Assembly (NCBI GenBank): GCA_043802745.1
Contig: JAZDKU010000003.1
Span: 1-27,342, forward strand
Reading direction: 5' to 3'
From: STD1-80 sp043802745
GTDB taxonomy: Bacteria; Patescibacteriota; Minisyncoccia; Minisyncoccales; CG1-02-41-26
Length of the DNA: 27,342 bases
Of the stretch, positions 1-7,448 are shown piece by piece. Under the pieces are notes generated by a model that saw nothing but the letters and a program-made list of their open reading frames with translations, was not told the origin of the DNA and searched no databases. Made by a program: the position numbers and the translations under genes. The stretch's first letter is position 1, and each line of letters starts with the position of its first letter.

Positions 1-1347
1 AAAGAGGCTATTAGAAAACTTATCAAAACAGCCCTGGCTTTAAATTGCCAAATTAATAAAAACAGTTTTTTTGAGAGAAAAAGTTATTTTTATCCTGATT
101 TGCCAAAAGGCTATCAGATTAGCCAATACCAAGCGCCTTTGAGCGAAAAGGGCTATCTTGACCTGCCAAAGCAAGGCAAAAGAATAAATATAACGAGGAT
201 TCATATGGAAGAGGACACTGGCAGTTTGGTTCACCCCGAAGGCGCTGACTATTCTTTGGTTAACTTTAATCGTTCAAGCGTGCCATTAATGGAATTAGTA
301 ACCGAGCCAGACCTAGAAACAGCTGAAGATGTAAAAGAGCTTGTTAAAGAGCTCCAGCTTATTTTGCGCTATTTGGATGTTTCTTTTGCTAACATGGAAA
401 AAGGGGAAATGAGATGCGAGGTAAACATCTCGCTTGCTACAAAAGACGCTAAAGAATTTGGAACAAAAGTAGAGGTAAAGAATCTTAACTCTATTGCGGT
501 GGCTGGGGCGGCTGTAGAGTATGAAATAAAGAGGCAAACAGAGATTTTAGAAAAAGGTGAAAAAGTTATCCAAGAGACTCGTGGCTGGCATGATGCTAAA
601 AAAATAACTTTTTCCCAAAGGCAAAAAGAACAGGCTCATGACTATCGCTATTTCCCAGAGCCTGATTTGCCCCCTCTTAATTTAAGTGACGATTTTATTA
701 GCGAAGTAAAAAAAGAATTGCCAGAATTGCCAAGTCAAAAAAGAGATAGATTTCAGAAAGAATATGGCTTGGGCTTTGGGGATGTTGAGGTTTTTGTTAG
801 CAAGAAGGGTTTAGCTGGTTTTTTTGAGAAAACGGTTTCAGAGCTTGGGGAGTGGGTAGGCGCAGAAAAGGGGATAGAGCTAAAAGATGATGAGATAAAA
901 AAGCTAGCAAAAATAGCGGCTAATTATTTAATAAATGATGTTTTGGGCCAGCCCGCATTGGCTAAGCCAGAAGCGATGCTGGCGGGCCAAGAAGGCGAGA
1001 GCGCAGACTTAAAGTTTAACCCAGAAAATTTTGCTGAATTTGTTAAAAAGATTTATCTTAATGAAATTTCTAGCAAAATAGCTAAAATTGTTTTGGAGAG
1101 AATGATGCAAACTGGTAATGACCCCTCTCATATTATTAGAAATGAGGGCTTAGCGCAGATTTCTGATGCAGGCGCAATTGAAGCAATTGCCAAACAGGTT
1201 ATTGCTGAAAATGCGAAGACTTCTGGCGATTATAAAAAAGGCAAGCAAGCCTCATTACAGTTTTTGATTGGCCAGGTTATGGCCAAAACTAAAGGCAAAG
1301 CTAGCCCCGAGCTTGCCAAAGAAACCTTAGCAAAATTATTAAAATAA
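1..1347 (+). CDS. gatB: Aspartyl/glutamyl-tRNA(Asn/Gln) amidotransferase subunit B (5' truncated by window)
   Basis: GatB is the tRNA-binding, kinase-like subunit of GatCAB, which converts Glu-tRNA(Gln) (and Asp-tRNA(Asn)) to the amidated form in organisms lacking the direct synthetase. The reading frame is open from base 1, so the N-terminus lies outside the window. The first visible residues already match the GatB core (PDLPKGYQISQYQAPL), followed by the conserved stretches HMEEDTGSLVHP, NFNRSSVPLMELVTEPD, EVKNLNS and the DYRYFPEPDLPPL block. The C-terminal third is the helical YqeY-like tRNA-binding domain, ending in GQVMAKTKGKASP. An internal ATG at 100 is not the true start. The aldolase gene starts 4 bases after the stop, so the two are probably co-transcribed. 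Identity is secure. Confidence 0.97.
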   Translation, partial: KEAIRKLIKTALALNCQINKNSFFERKSYFYPDLPKGYQISQYQAPLSEKGYLDLPKQGKRINITRIHMEEDTGSLVHPEGADYSLVNFNRSSVPLMELVTEPDLETAEDVKELVKELQLILRYLDVSFANMEKGEMRCEVNISLATKDAKEFGTKVEVKNLNSIAVAGAAVEYEIKRQTEILEKGEKVIQETRGWHDAKKITFSQRQKEQAHDYRYFPEPDLPPLNLSDDFISEVKKELPELPSQKRDRFQKEYGLGFGDVEVFVSKKGLAGFFEKTVSELGEWVGAEKGIELKDDEIKKLAKIAANYLINDVLGQPALAKPEAMLAGQEGESADLKFNPENFAEFVKKIYLNEISSKIAKIVLERMMQTGNDPSHIIRNEGLAQISDAGAIEAIAKQVIAENAKTSGDYKKGKQASLQFLIGQVMAKTKGKASPELAKETLAKLLK

Positions 1348-1351
1348 AAAG

Positions 1352-2512
1352 TTGCGCAAGTTAATTGAAAAGTATATTTTTGGTCCAGAAAAGAACAGGG
1401 CTAAAATTTATAATAAAGTTAAAAACAAGGCGTTAAAACGCGGGGTTTTTTTGGCCTCCATAGCCCATCTTTACAAAGAAATTGCTAAAGGCAATGTAAC
1501 TGATTTTTCTGTGCCTGCTTTTAATGTAAGGACCCTAACTTTTGACACAGCTTATTCTATTTTTAAAGCTGCCAAAAAAGCAAAGGCTGGCGCTTTTATT
1601 TTAGAAATAGCTAGTTCAGAAATGGATTACACCAAGCAAAGCCCAGAAGAGTTTGCTTTGTGTGTTTTAGGGGGAGCTATTAAAGCAAAATATAAAGGCC
1701 TAGTATTTTTGCAAGGTGATCATTTTTATTTAAAAGATACAACAGAGCAATCAATTAGTAATTTGCAAAATTTAATTTTGCTCTCGCTTAAAGCTGGATT
1801 TTATAACCTTGATATCGACTGCTCAGCCTTGTCTTTAGAGGAGAATATTAAGCAAACTAATGATTTTATAGAGTTTATTAAAAAAAATCAGCCCCAAGGT
1901 GTCCAAGTAGCTATTGGCGGAGAAGTTAGCAGTATTGGGGGCGAGGAAACAACTCAAATTCAATTGGAAGATTTTTTAAAAAAAGTTTATGGTTTAACAA
2001 AAGTGTCTTGCCAAACAGGCACAAGGCATGGGGGCAAAGTTTTACCTTCTGGGCTTGTTGAGGCAGTTAATATTAATTTTGAGAATATAAAAAAATTTGG
2101 AGAGATTGCCAAGCACTATGGCTTAGCTGGGGTTGTTGGGCATGGGGCTTCTACTTTGCGAGAAAATCAATTTGTAGAGCTAAAAAAAGCTGGTATTTTG
2201 GAGGTTCATTTGTCAACTTTATTTATGGACACTGTTTTTGATAGCCGTTATTTTCCAAAAGATTTAAAGGATAGAATGTATTCCTGGGTAGAACAAAATT
2301 TTGCAAAAGAAAAACAAGAAATTGAAAATAGTTTGCAGTTTATAAGAATTTTCCGCAAAAAATCCCTTGGAACATTCAAAAAACAAATCTGGCAAATGCC
2401 AGAAAAAAACATTAAGGGTATTCGCCAAGAACTAGAAGAAAAATTTTTATTTTTCTTTAAAATCTTTGGTGTTAGTAATACGCAGGAGTTAGTTAGAAAA
2501 ATTTACATGTAA
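1352..2512 (+). CDS. Class II fructose-bisphosphate aldolase family protein
   Basis: This is a zinc-dependent class II aldolase-type TIM barrel, expected to cleave or form ketose-1,6-bisphosphates in glycolysis/gluconeogenesis. The expected metal and catalytic residues are visible: Asp123-His124 in GDHF, Glu191 in GGEVSSIGG, His226 in GTRHGG and His264 in VVGHGAS. The first ~50 residues and the last ~80 residues (lysine-rich, helical) extend beyond the usual barrel of about 280-310 residues, giving 386 in all. The start is TTG at 1352, with no SD, 4 bases after gatB. Substrate choice (fructose versus tagatose bisphosphate or another ketose) cannot be read from sequence; the divergence of the motifs leaves some doubt that it is the main glycolytic enzyme. 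Confidence 0.85.
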   Translation: MRKLIEKYIFGPEKNRAKIYNKVKNKALKRGVFLASIAHLYKEIAKGNVTDFSVPAFNVRTLTFDTAYSIFKAAKKAKAGAFILEIASSEMDYTKQSPEEFALCVLGGAIKAKYKGLVFLQGDHFYLKDTTEQSISNLQNLILLSLKAGFYNLDIDCSALSLEENIKQTNDFIEFIKKNQPQGVQVAIGGEVSSIGGEETTQIQLEDFLKKVYGLTKVSCQTGTRHGGKVLPSGLVEAVNINFENIKKFGEIAKHYGLAGVVGHGASTLRENQFVELKKAGILEVHLSTLFMDTVFDSRYFPKDLKDRMYSWVEQNFAKEKQEIENSLQFIRIFRKKSLGTFKKQIWQMPEKNIKGIRQELEEKFLFFFKIFGVSNTQELVRKIYM

Positions 2513-2537
2513 TGTTTTTTAACAAGGAGGTTTAAAG

Positions 2538-2678
2538 ATGGAGTGCAAAACAGAGACAATAGGCAATATAATTGGGACTGTTCTGCTGATGGGTTTTTGG
2601 TTTGTGGCCCAGCCAGTTAGTGGTGTTGTTGTCTCGATTATTGTTTTTTTGCTATTTGTTAAGATTATAAAACCCTAG
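2538..2678 (+). CDS. Small hydrophobic membrane protein, 46 aa
   Basis: A short ORF starts at ATG 2538 behind a strong SD (AAGGAGG at 2524-2530, 7 bases upstream). The product begins MECKTETIGNIIG and then has two hydrophobic stretches, roughly residues 8-24 and 27-43, separated by AQPVSG, ending KIIKP. It is therefore probably an integral membrane hairpin. I recognise no family. Its stop codon overlaps the convergent miaA stop. The SD contrasts with the neighbouring aldolase, gatB and miaA genes, which lack one, and this supports a real but independently acquired or regulated gene. Confidence 0.6.
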   Translation: MECKTETIGNIIGTVLLMGFWFVAQPVSGVVVSIIVFLLFVKIIKP

Positions 2679-3622
2679 CTCAAGAAATTTTTTATCAGTT
2701 CTTGAGCTTGTTTTATTTCTTTGACCCAGTTTATTCGCGGGTCTTTTTTAAACCAAGTTATTTGGCGCTTGGCAAATTGGGTTGTGTGCAAGGAAATGAG
2801 CGCAGAGAGTTCGGAGGTCTGACCTCCCAAGGGCTCGGGGCTCAAGTTTTGGGAGGAGGTCAGACCTCCAAACTCTTGATAGCCAATAGTATTTTTTAAT
2901 ACAGGTGTCCAGCCGTATTTTTTAACTAAACTTTTTACTTCTTTTTTTAGGCCAAGCTTAAGCATCTTAGCTGTTCTTTTGGCTATTCTTTTTTCAAGCT
3001 CTGGTTTTGGCGGGTTTAGGCCAATTTGTAACACATTAAATAGGGGAGTAGATTTTTGCCTTTGAGCCCAAAATGGCTGGCCAGTTATTTTGCATACTTC
3101 AATGGCTCTAACAAGTCGTCTTTTATTATTTTTATCTATTTGCTTGGCTCCCTTGGGGTCAAGTTTTTTATAAATAGCAAAAAGTTGGGGAGCGGTTTTT
3201 TGCTCTAATTCTTTGCGTAATTTTTGGTTCGGCTTTAGCTTAGGAAACTGTAAGTTATCAACAATGGCTTTAATATAAAGTCCAGTACCCCCAACCAGAA
3301 ACGGAATTTTCCCCCGTTTCTGGATATCTTTTATGGCTTTCTCTGCCATTTTTTTGTAAACAGCCACATTAAGTGGTTTATTAGGCTCTCTAAAATTAAA
3401 CAAATGATGAGGCAGAAGGGGGAGCCCTGGGGTCCGCCTGCTTGGAGAGGCGGTGCCGATTTCCATTCCCTTGTAAACTTGGCGCGAGTCAGCGCAAACA
3501 ATCTCGCCATTAAACCGCTTGGCCAACTTAATTGCCAAATCACTTTTCCCCGAAGCCGTTGGACCCAGTATGACAATTAGCTTGTTTTTTTGTGTTTTTT
3601 GTTGTAGGATTTTAATTGCCAT
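2675..3622 (-). CDS. miaA: tRNA dimethylallyltransferase MiaA, with an in-frame palindromic insertion
   Basis: MiaA transfers a dimethylallyl group to N6 of A37 in tRNAs reading UNN codons; MiaB, encoded just upstream on the same strand, then methylthiolates the product. Visible motifs are the P-loop GPTASGKS (residues 20-27), the DSRQVY motif, GGTGLY, the LVRAIEV region and the C-terminal AKRQITWFKKD signature. At 315 aa it is normal in length, but residues ~250-272 (after IGYQE) are encoded by a 69-nt inverted-repeat element absent from usual MiaA proteins at this helix boundary. A shorter inverted repeat near residues 57-63 (GTASPSRRTPGL) may be another insertion. The gene is convergent with the small membrane ORF and divergent from the response regulator. 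Confidence 0.95.
   Translation of the reverse strand: MAIKILQQKTQKNKLIVILGPTASGKSDLAIKLAKRFNGEIVCADSRQVYKGMEIGTASPSRRTPGLPLLPHHLFNFREPNKPLNVAVYKKMAEKAIKDIQKRGKIPFLVGGTGLYIKAIVDNLQFPKLKPNQKLRKELEQKTAPQLFAIYKKLDPKGAKQIDKNNKRRLVRAIEVCKITGQPFWAQRQKSTPLFNVLQIGLNPPKPELEKRIAKRTAKMLKLGLKKEVKSLVKKYGWTPVLKNTIGYQEFGGLTSSQNLSPEPLGGQTSELSALISLHTTQFAKRQITWFKKDPRINWVKEIKQAQELIKNFLS
2807..2875. repeat. In-gene palindromic element (miaA copy)
   Basis: Two 21-nt arms at 2807-2827 and 2855-2875 are inverted copies that differ at one base, each built around GGAGGTCTGACCTCC or its complement. The 27-nt centre carries a further CTCCCAA/TTGGGAG pairing. On the coding strand the centre reads AACTTGAGCCCCGAGCC, nearly the same as the miaB element. 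The element is a multiple of three in effect, keeps miaA open, and encodes FGGLTSSQ-NLSPEP-LGGQTS. Confidence 0.85.
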
Positions 3623-3666
3623 AGCTAAGATATAAATTTTAGGAATTTAAAAGGGAGTGTCAAAAA

Positions 3667-4047
3667 ATGGAAATTAAAAAAGTTTTAGTAGTTGACGATG
3701 ATGATTTTTATAGAAACCTGATGATTGAATCTTGTCAAAAGAAAGGTACGTTTGCTGTTTTTAAAGGGGCAAGAAGCGGTGAGGAAGCTTTAGAAAATTA
3801 TAAAAATCTTGGTGGATTTGACCTAGTTATCTCGGATATGGTGATGTCGGTTTTGGGCGGTATTGATCTGGCAAAAGAGATATTGTCAATCAATTCCGAA
3901 CAGTCTTTTCTTTTTGTATCTTCAGATCCACGATATGGTATGATTGTCGAGTCATTTGACAAAAAGACAAGGGAAAAGATGTTGTTGATAGGGAAGCCAT
4001 TCACATTTGACATGTTTGAGAAAAAATTAAACGAATTAGGATTTTAA
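3667..4047 (+). CDS. Stand-alone response regulator receiver domain
   Basis: A single CheY-like receiver domain of 126 aa with no output domain. The acidic cluster is at residues 10-13 (VVDDDDF), the phosphoacceptor is Asp57 in LVISDMVM, the switch Ser85 lies in FVSSDP, and the conserved Lys110-Pro111 is in IGKPF. It would be phosphorylated by a histidine kinase; none is encoded in the window. A GGGAG motif sits about 10 bases upstream of the ATG. Its 3' end overlaps the convergent miaB stop by 12 bases. The role is unknown; an adaptor or a target of a distant kinase is an inference. Confidence 0.9.
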   Translation: MEIKKVLVVDDDDFYRNLMIESCQKKGTFAVFKGARSGEEALENYKNLGGFDLVISDMVMSVLGGIDLAKEILSINSEQSFLFVSSDPRYGMIVESFDKKTREKMLLIGKPFTFDMFEKKLNELGF

Positions 4048-5133
4048 AAGTTTTCTTAAAATTTGTTCACGAAGGGATTTTTCTTCGGGGGGGACGGTGT
4101 CTTTTAGAAAAAAGGCGGCTGTCCCAGCTCGGGGAGAATATTTCGCTATATAGGCTTGATAGAAGCCGACTTTGTTAAAAACATTGACGGTATTATTGAA
4201 GGCCTTTTTTGTTTCTCCGGGAAAGCCCACAATAATATCTGTGACAATTTTAACATTTGGAATTTGTTTTTTAATTTTAGCAATTAGCTTTAGATATTTC
4301 CCGGCAGTGTATGGCCGTTTCATTTTTTTTAAAATAGCATTGTCACCAGATTGCAAAGGCAAGTGCAGATATTTTTCTAATTTTGGGTTTTTGGCAACTT
4401 CGCTAATTAACTCATCGCTAAAATTTTGGGGATTGGCTGCCATAAAATTCATTTTAAAATCGCCTTTTATGGCTGTAATTTTTTGCAAAAGCCCAACAAA
4501 ATTTGGATATGAGTTAACATTTTCACCTAAAATGGTAATGTGATTATATTTTTTAGCAGCTAATTGCTTTATCTCATCCAAGATTTCTTTTTCTGGCCGG
4601 TGCATTTCCTGTCCCCGAGTGTATGGCACCACGCAATAAGAGCAAAAATTATTGCAACCAAAAGAAATTGGCACAAAAGCCTTGGGGAAGGTTTGGTAGC
4701 TGGGTTTGGTTTTTAAGTATGCAAGCGACCCGACCCTGCTGGGGGCAGACCTCCCCGGCTCTTTGCTCAAGTTTTTTGGAGGTCTGCCCCTGAGGACTCT
4801 CAAAATTCTAGGCCACTTAGTCAAGTCTTTAATAGATAAAATATAATCAACCATTGGGGTTAGTTTTTCTTTGTCTGCTTTTAAAACGCACCCAGTAACA
4901 ATAATTTTGCTTTGTCTGAGGTTTGGAATTAAATTATAAACTCTTTTCACCGCATCTTGCCTAACCGAGCACATATTTATGATAACTAAACCTGCCCCCC
5001 TGGGAGTAGGAGATTTTTTGTAACCAGCATTTTCTAAGACACTAGCAATTCGCTCTGAGTCAGATTTATTCATCTGACAACCAAGAGTGATGATGTGATA
5101 TCGCAATTTATTATTTTTTGTCAGCAATTTCAC
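4036..5133 (-). CDS. miaB: tRNA-2-methylthio-N6-dimethylallyladenosine synthase MiaB, lacking TRAM domain
   Basis: MiaB is a radical-SAM methylthiotransferase acting on i6A37 in tRNA, the step after MiaA. The N-terminal UPF0004 domain shows its three cluster cysteines in LGCQMN, NMCSVRQDA and TGCVL. The radical-SAM triad is in GCNNFCSYCVVPYTRG, and KKMKRPYTAGKY is the family signature later in the barrel. At 365 aa the protein stops at about the end of the radical-SAM domain, so the usual C-terminal TRAM RNA-binding domain (~70 aa) is missing. A palindromic element encodes residues ~115-131 in the linker between the two domains. The start overlaps the end of thrS by 23 bases, implying co-transcription thrS-miaB. 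A related MtaB/RimO-type specificity is less likely given the miaA neighbour. Confidence 0.88.
   Translation of the reverse strand: MKLLTKNNKLRYHIITLGCQMNKSDSERIASVLENAGYKKSPTPRGAGLVIINMCSVRQDAVKRVYNLIPNLRQSKIIVTGCVLKADKEKLTPMVDYILSIKDLTKWPRILRVLRGRPPKNLSKEPGRSAPSRVGSLAYLKTKPSYQTFPKAFVPISFGCNNFCSYCVVPYTRGQEMHRPEKEILDEIKQLAAKKYNHITILGENVNSYPNFVGLLQKITAIKGDFKMNFMAANPQNFSDELISEVAKNPKLEKYLHLPLQSGDNAILKKMKRPYTAGKYLKLIAKIKKQIPNVKIVTDIIVGFPGETKKAFNNTVNVFNKVGFYQAYIAKYSPRAGTAAFFLKDTVPPEEKSLREQILRKLLKS
4742..4790. repeat. In-gene palindromic element (miaB copy)
   Basis: Perfect 13-bp inverted arms (GGGGCAGACCTCC at 4742-4754 and its complement at 4778-4790) flank a 23-nt centre. Read on the coding strand, the centre begins AACTTGAGCAAAGAGCC, which matches the miaA element except for a three-base block. 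It encodes RGRPPK-NLSKEP-GRSAPS, so both copies are translated in the same frame as NLSxEP. Confidence 0.85.
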
Positions 5134-6928
5134 TTTTTACTTTATCAATAAATTTATCAATGGCCATGGCGCCCAGATCCTTGTTGTGGGAGCGAACAGC
5201 TACGGTGCCTTCGCCAGCTGGCGAACTCATTTCTTTATCGCCAACCACTAGAATATAGGGGATTTTTTGCATTTCAGCATCGCGTATTTTTTTGCCAATT
5301 GTTTCGTTGTCTAAATTTATTTCTGCTCTGATGTTGTTTTGCTTTAATAAATCTAAAACTTTTTTGCCGTAGTCCAGGTGGTTTTCACCAATGGGCAAAA
5401 CAATAGCTTGAGTGGGGGCGAGCCAAACAGGAAAAGCCCCAGCATAGTGCTCAATTAAAACCCCAATAAATCTTTCAAAAGAACCAAATAAAACCCGATG
5501 AAGCATAAAGGGCATTTCCTTTTCGCCTTTTTGGTTCACAAAGCTCATTTCAAACCTTTCGGGCAAATTAAAATCAAATTGCAAGGTTGAGCATTGCCAT
5601 TCGCGACCGATGCAATCTTTGATTTTGAAATCAAGCTTTGGCCCATAAAAAGCTGCTTCGCCCTCTTCTTTTTTGTAGTCAAAGCCAAGCTCTTTTGCCA
5701 CTTCTTCTAAAACATTTTGAGTGAATTCCCAGCCCGCATCGTTGCCTGCGTATTTTTCTTTGTTATGCGGGTCTCTCAACGATAAATAAACATTAAAATC
5801 TTTAAAGCCGAAAGTTTTTAAAGTGGAAACAATGAATTTCGCCACCTGTTTTAACTCGTCTTTTATTTGGGCTTTGGAGCAAACAATATGGGCATCGTCT
5901 TGAGTAAAGCCCCTTACTCGAGTTAGGCCGGAAAGTTCCCCTGATTTTTCATATCTATAAACTGTGCCGCATTCCGCCCATCTGATTGGTAAGTCCCTAT
6001 AACTTCTTGGTTTTGAGTTATACAAAATAATGTGAAATGGGCAGTTCATTGGCTTTAGTAAATACTCTTCTTTTATTTCTGATTTCTTGCCTTCCTGTGC
6101 TTCTTTTAATGTTTGGCTTACTTCAAGAGGCGGATACATACTTTCATTGTAAAAGCCCCAGTGCCCTGATTTTTCCCATAAAGCCCTTGAGCCAATATGC
6201 GGTGTTCTTACTAACTCATAACCATTTTTTAGATGCTCTTGATACCAGTAGTCTTCCATTATTCGCCAAATTAAAGCGCCTTTTGGCTGCCACATAGCCA
6301 AGCCCATGCCAACAGTTGGGTCGATTAAAAATAAATCCAGGTCGCGGCCAAGTTTGCGGTGGTCGCGTTTTTCCGCTTCTTCTAACATTTTTAAATAGTC
6401 AGCCAATTCTGTTTCACTAGCAAAAGCCAAGCCGTAAATGCGGGTGAGCATTTTATTTTTTTCGTCTCCTCGCCAATAAGCCCCAGCCAGCTTGGTTAAC
6501 TTGAACGATAGGGGATTGATTTTTTTGGTATTAGCCACATGTGGGCCAGCGCATAAATCTGTAAAATCCCTGGAAGTGTAAACGGAGGGCAGACCTCCGT
6601 TAGCTAACGGAGGTCTGCCCTCCGTCAACTCTTCGATTAGCTCAAGTTTATATGGTTGGTCGCTAAATAATTTTTCTGCTTCGGCTTGCGAAATTTCTTT
6701 TTTGATAAAATCAATGTTTTGCGAAATTATTTCTCGCATTTCTGCTTCTATTTTTGGCAAATCCTCGGGCGTGATTTTGACATCAGAAAAATCGAAGTCG
6801 TAGTAGAACCCGTTATCAATAGCTGGCCCAATGCCAAATTTTACATTGGGGTATAATTTCTTAACTGCCATAGCCATCACATGGCTCAACGAATGCCTAA
6901 TTGTTTGTATGTCTTGATTATTTTGCAT
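5111..6928 (-). CDS. thrS: Threonyl-tRNA synthetase lacking the TGS domain, with palindromic insertions
   Basis: ThrRS charges tRNA(Thr) and hydrolyses misacylated Ser-tRNA(Thr). The protein (605 aa) starts directly with the editing domain, whose HxxxH metal motif is at residues 12-16 (RHSLSHVMA) and whose DLCAGPH motif follows; the ~60-residue N-terminal TGS domain of long ThrRS is absent. The class II catalytic core is intact: MNCPFHI with the zinc cysteine, motif 2 around TVYRYEKSGELSGLTRVRGFTQDDAH, motif 3 near LHRVLFGSFERF, and the anticodon-binding domain with WLAPTQA. A perfect 44-nt palindrome encodes GRPPLANGGLPS just before VYTSRDFTDLC. A smaller palindrome encodes SSPAGE within GDKEMSSPAGEGTVAVR. 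It lies upstream of, and overlaps, miaB. Confidence 0.96.
   Translation of the reverse strand: MQNNQDIQTIRHSLSHVMAMAVKKLYPNVKFGIGPAIDNGFYYDFDFSDVKITPEDLPKIEAEMREIISQNIDFIKKEISQAEAEKLFSDQPYKLELIEELTEGRPPLANGGLPSVYTSRDFTDLCAGPHVANTKKINPLSFKLTKLAGAYWRGDEKNKMLTRIYGLAFASETELADYLKMLEEAEKRDHRKLGRDLDLFLIDPTVGMGLAMWQPKGALIWRIMEDYWYQEHLKNGYELVRTPHIGSRALWEKSGHWGFYNESMYPPLEVSQTLKEAQEGKKSEIKEEYLLKPMNCPFHIILYNSKPRSYRDLPIRWAECGTVYRYEKSGELSGLTRVRGFTQDDAHIVCSKAQIKDELKQVAKFIVSTLKTFGFKDFNVYLSLRDPHNKEKYAGNDAGWEFTQNVLEEVAKELGFDYKKEEGEAAFYGPKLDFKIKDCIGREWQCSTLQFDFNLPERFEMSFVNQKGEKEMPFMLHRVLFGSFERFIGVLIEHYAGAFPVWLAPTQAIVLPIGENHLDYGKKVLDLLKQNNIRAEINLDNETIGKKIRDAEMQKIPYILVVGDKEMSSPAGEGTVAVRSHNKDLGAMAIDKFIDKVKSEIADKK
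5210..5225. repeat. 16-nt palindrome inside thrS
   Basis: TTCGCCAGCTGGCGAA is a perfect palindrome. It encodes S-P-A-G-E in the anticodon-binding domain, where ThrRS proteins usually read GDKE followed shortly by GTVAVR. It shares the core CGCCAGCTGGCG with the palindrome in rpmF. Confidence 0.6.
6582..6625. repeat. Perfect 44-nt palindrome inside thrS
   Basis: Bases 6582-6603 are the exact reverse complement of 6604-6625, with TTAGCTAA at the centre. The arms contain GGAGGTCTGCCCTCC, related to the arms of the miaA and miaB elements. The palindrome keeps the thrS frame open and adds about ten residues (GRPPLANGGLP) to a loop of the editing domain. Confidence 0.9.
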
Positions 6929-6999
6929 ATTTGTTGTAATTTTTAACTGTTATTTTAATTGTCTTGTTGTTAGTCTTTTATTCTAAAAAGGAGAATACT

Positions 7000-7380
7000 A
7001 TGAAGGGACTAATGCTCGGTTCTTTAATTCTTGTCGTAGCCTGCTGGTTGCTTTTGGGATTTATTTTTAAGTTTCAAAATCCCGAGATGGCAATGACTGG
7101 TCCGTCTTTTGTCGCTCTGTTTTTTCTTTTTTTTGGTTTTGTCAGTCTTTATGGAGTATCAATTTCTAAAGACAGGCTTGTGAAAGCAATGAATATTGTT
7201 TTTACCTACCTAACTTTTCTTGCTATTCCATTAGGGATGATAATAAGATATTACCGTCCTGATGCAAGTTTGGGGATGCCGTTTGGCTGGGTTTTTGCAT
7301 CCAGCTTTGTTATTGCTATCATCGATAGTATATTGATATCTGAAACCAACCCAAAACTACAAGAGGAGGCGAAAGAGTAA
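7000..7380 (+). CDS. Four-helix membrane protein of unknown function, 126 aa
   Basis: I chose ATG 7000 because AAAAGGAG lies just upstream; the upstream frame extension to 6964 has no such site. Hydrophobic segments are at about residues 3-23, 36-54, 65-83 and 94-114, giving a likely four-pass inner-membrane protein with a short charged C-terminus (NPKLQEEAKE). I recognise no catalytic motif or family. It is divergent from thrS and convergent with dnaE, and is followed by a hairpin terminator. Like the other small plus-strand genes in this block, it has an SD while the neighbouring core genes do not. Confidence 0.7.
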   Translation: MKGLMLGSLILVVACWLLLGFIFKFQNPEMAMTGPSFVALFFLFFGFVSLYGVSISKDRLVKAMNIVFTYLTFLAIPLGMIIRYYRPDASLGMPFGWVFASSFVIAIIDSILISETNPKLQEEAKE

Positions 7381-7407
7381 TTGGGCGTTGCCTCCCATAA
7401 ATTCTTG

Positions 7408-7445
7408 GCGATCCGTTCATTCTTATGAATAACGGATTCGCTTTT
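7408..7445. terminator. Probable terminator between the membrane gene and dnaE
   Basis: A hairpin pairs GCGATCCGTTCATTC with GAATAACGGATTCGC around a TTAT loop, with one bulged base in each arm. A short T run follows on the plus strand. It separates two convergent genes and could serve the plus-strand gene. Confidence 0.5.
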
Positions 7446-7448
7446 AGT

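Noticed and set aside
100..102. ATG 100 as the gatB start
   Set aside because: The frame is open from base 1 and the residues before 100 (for example the YFYPDLPKGYQ stretch) are conserved GatB sequence, so the gene is cut by the window edge.
3798..4013. Antisense frames to conserved genes (also at 6037-6297, 7909-8346, 13504-13839 and others)
   Set aside because: They lie opposite clearly coding sequence with conserved motifs, have no SD and show low-complexity shadow composition.
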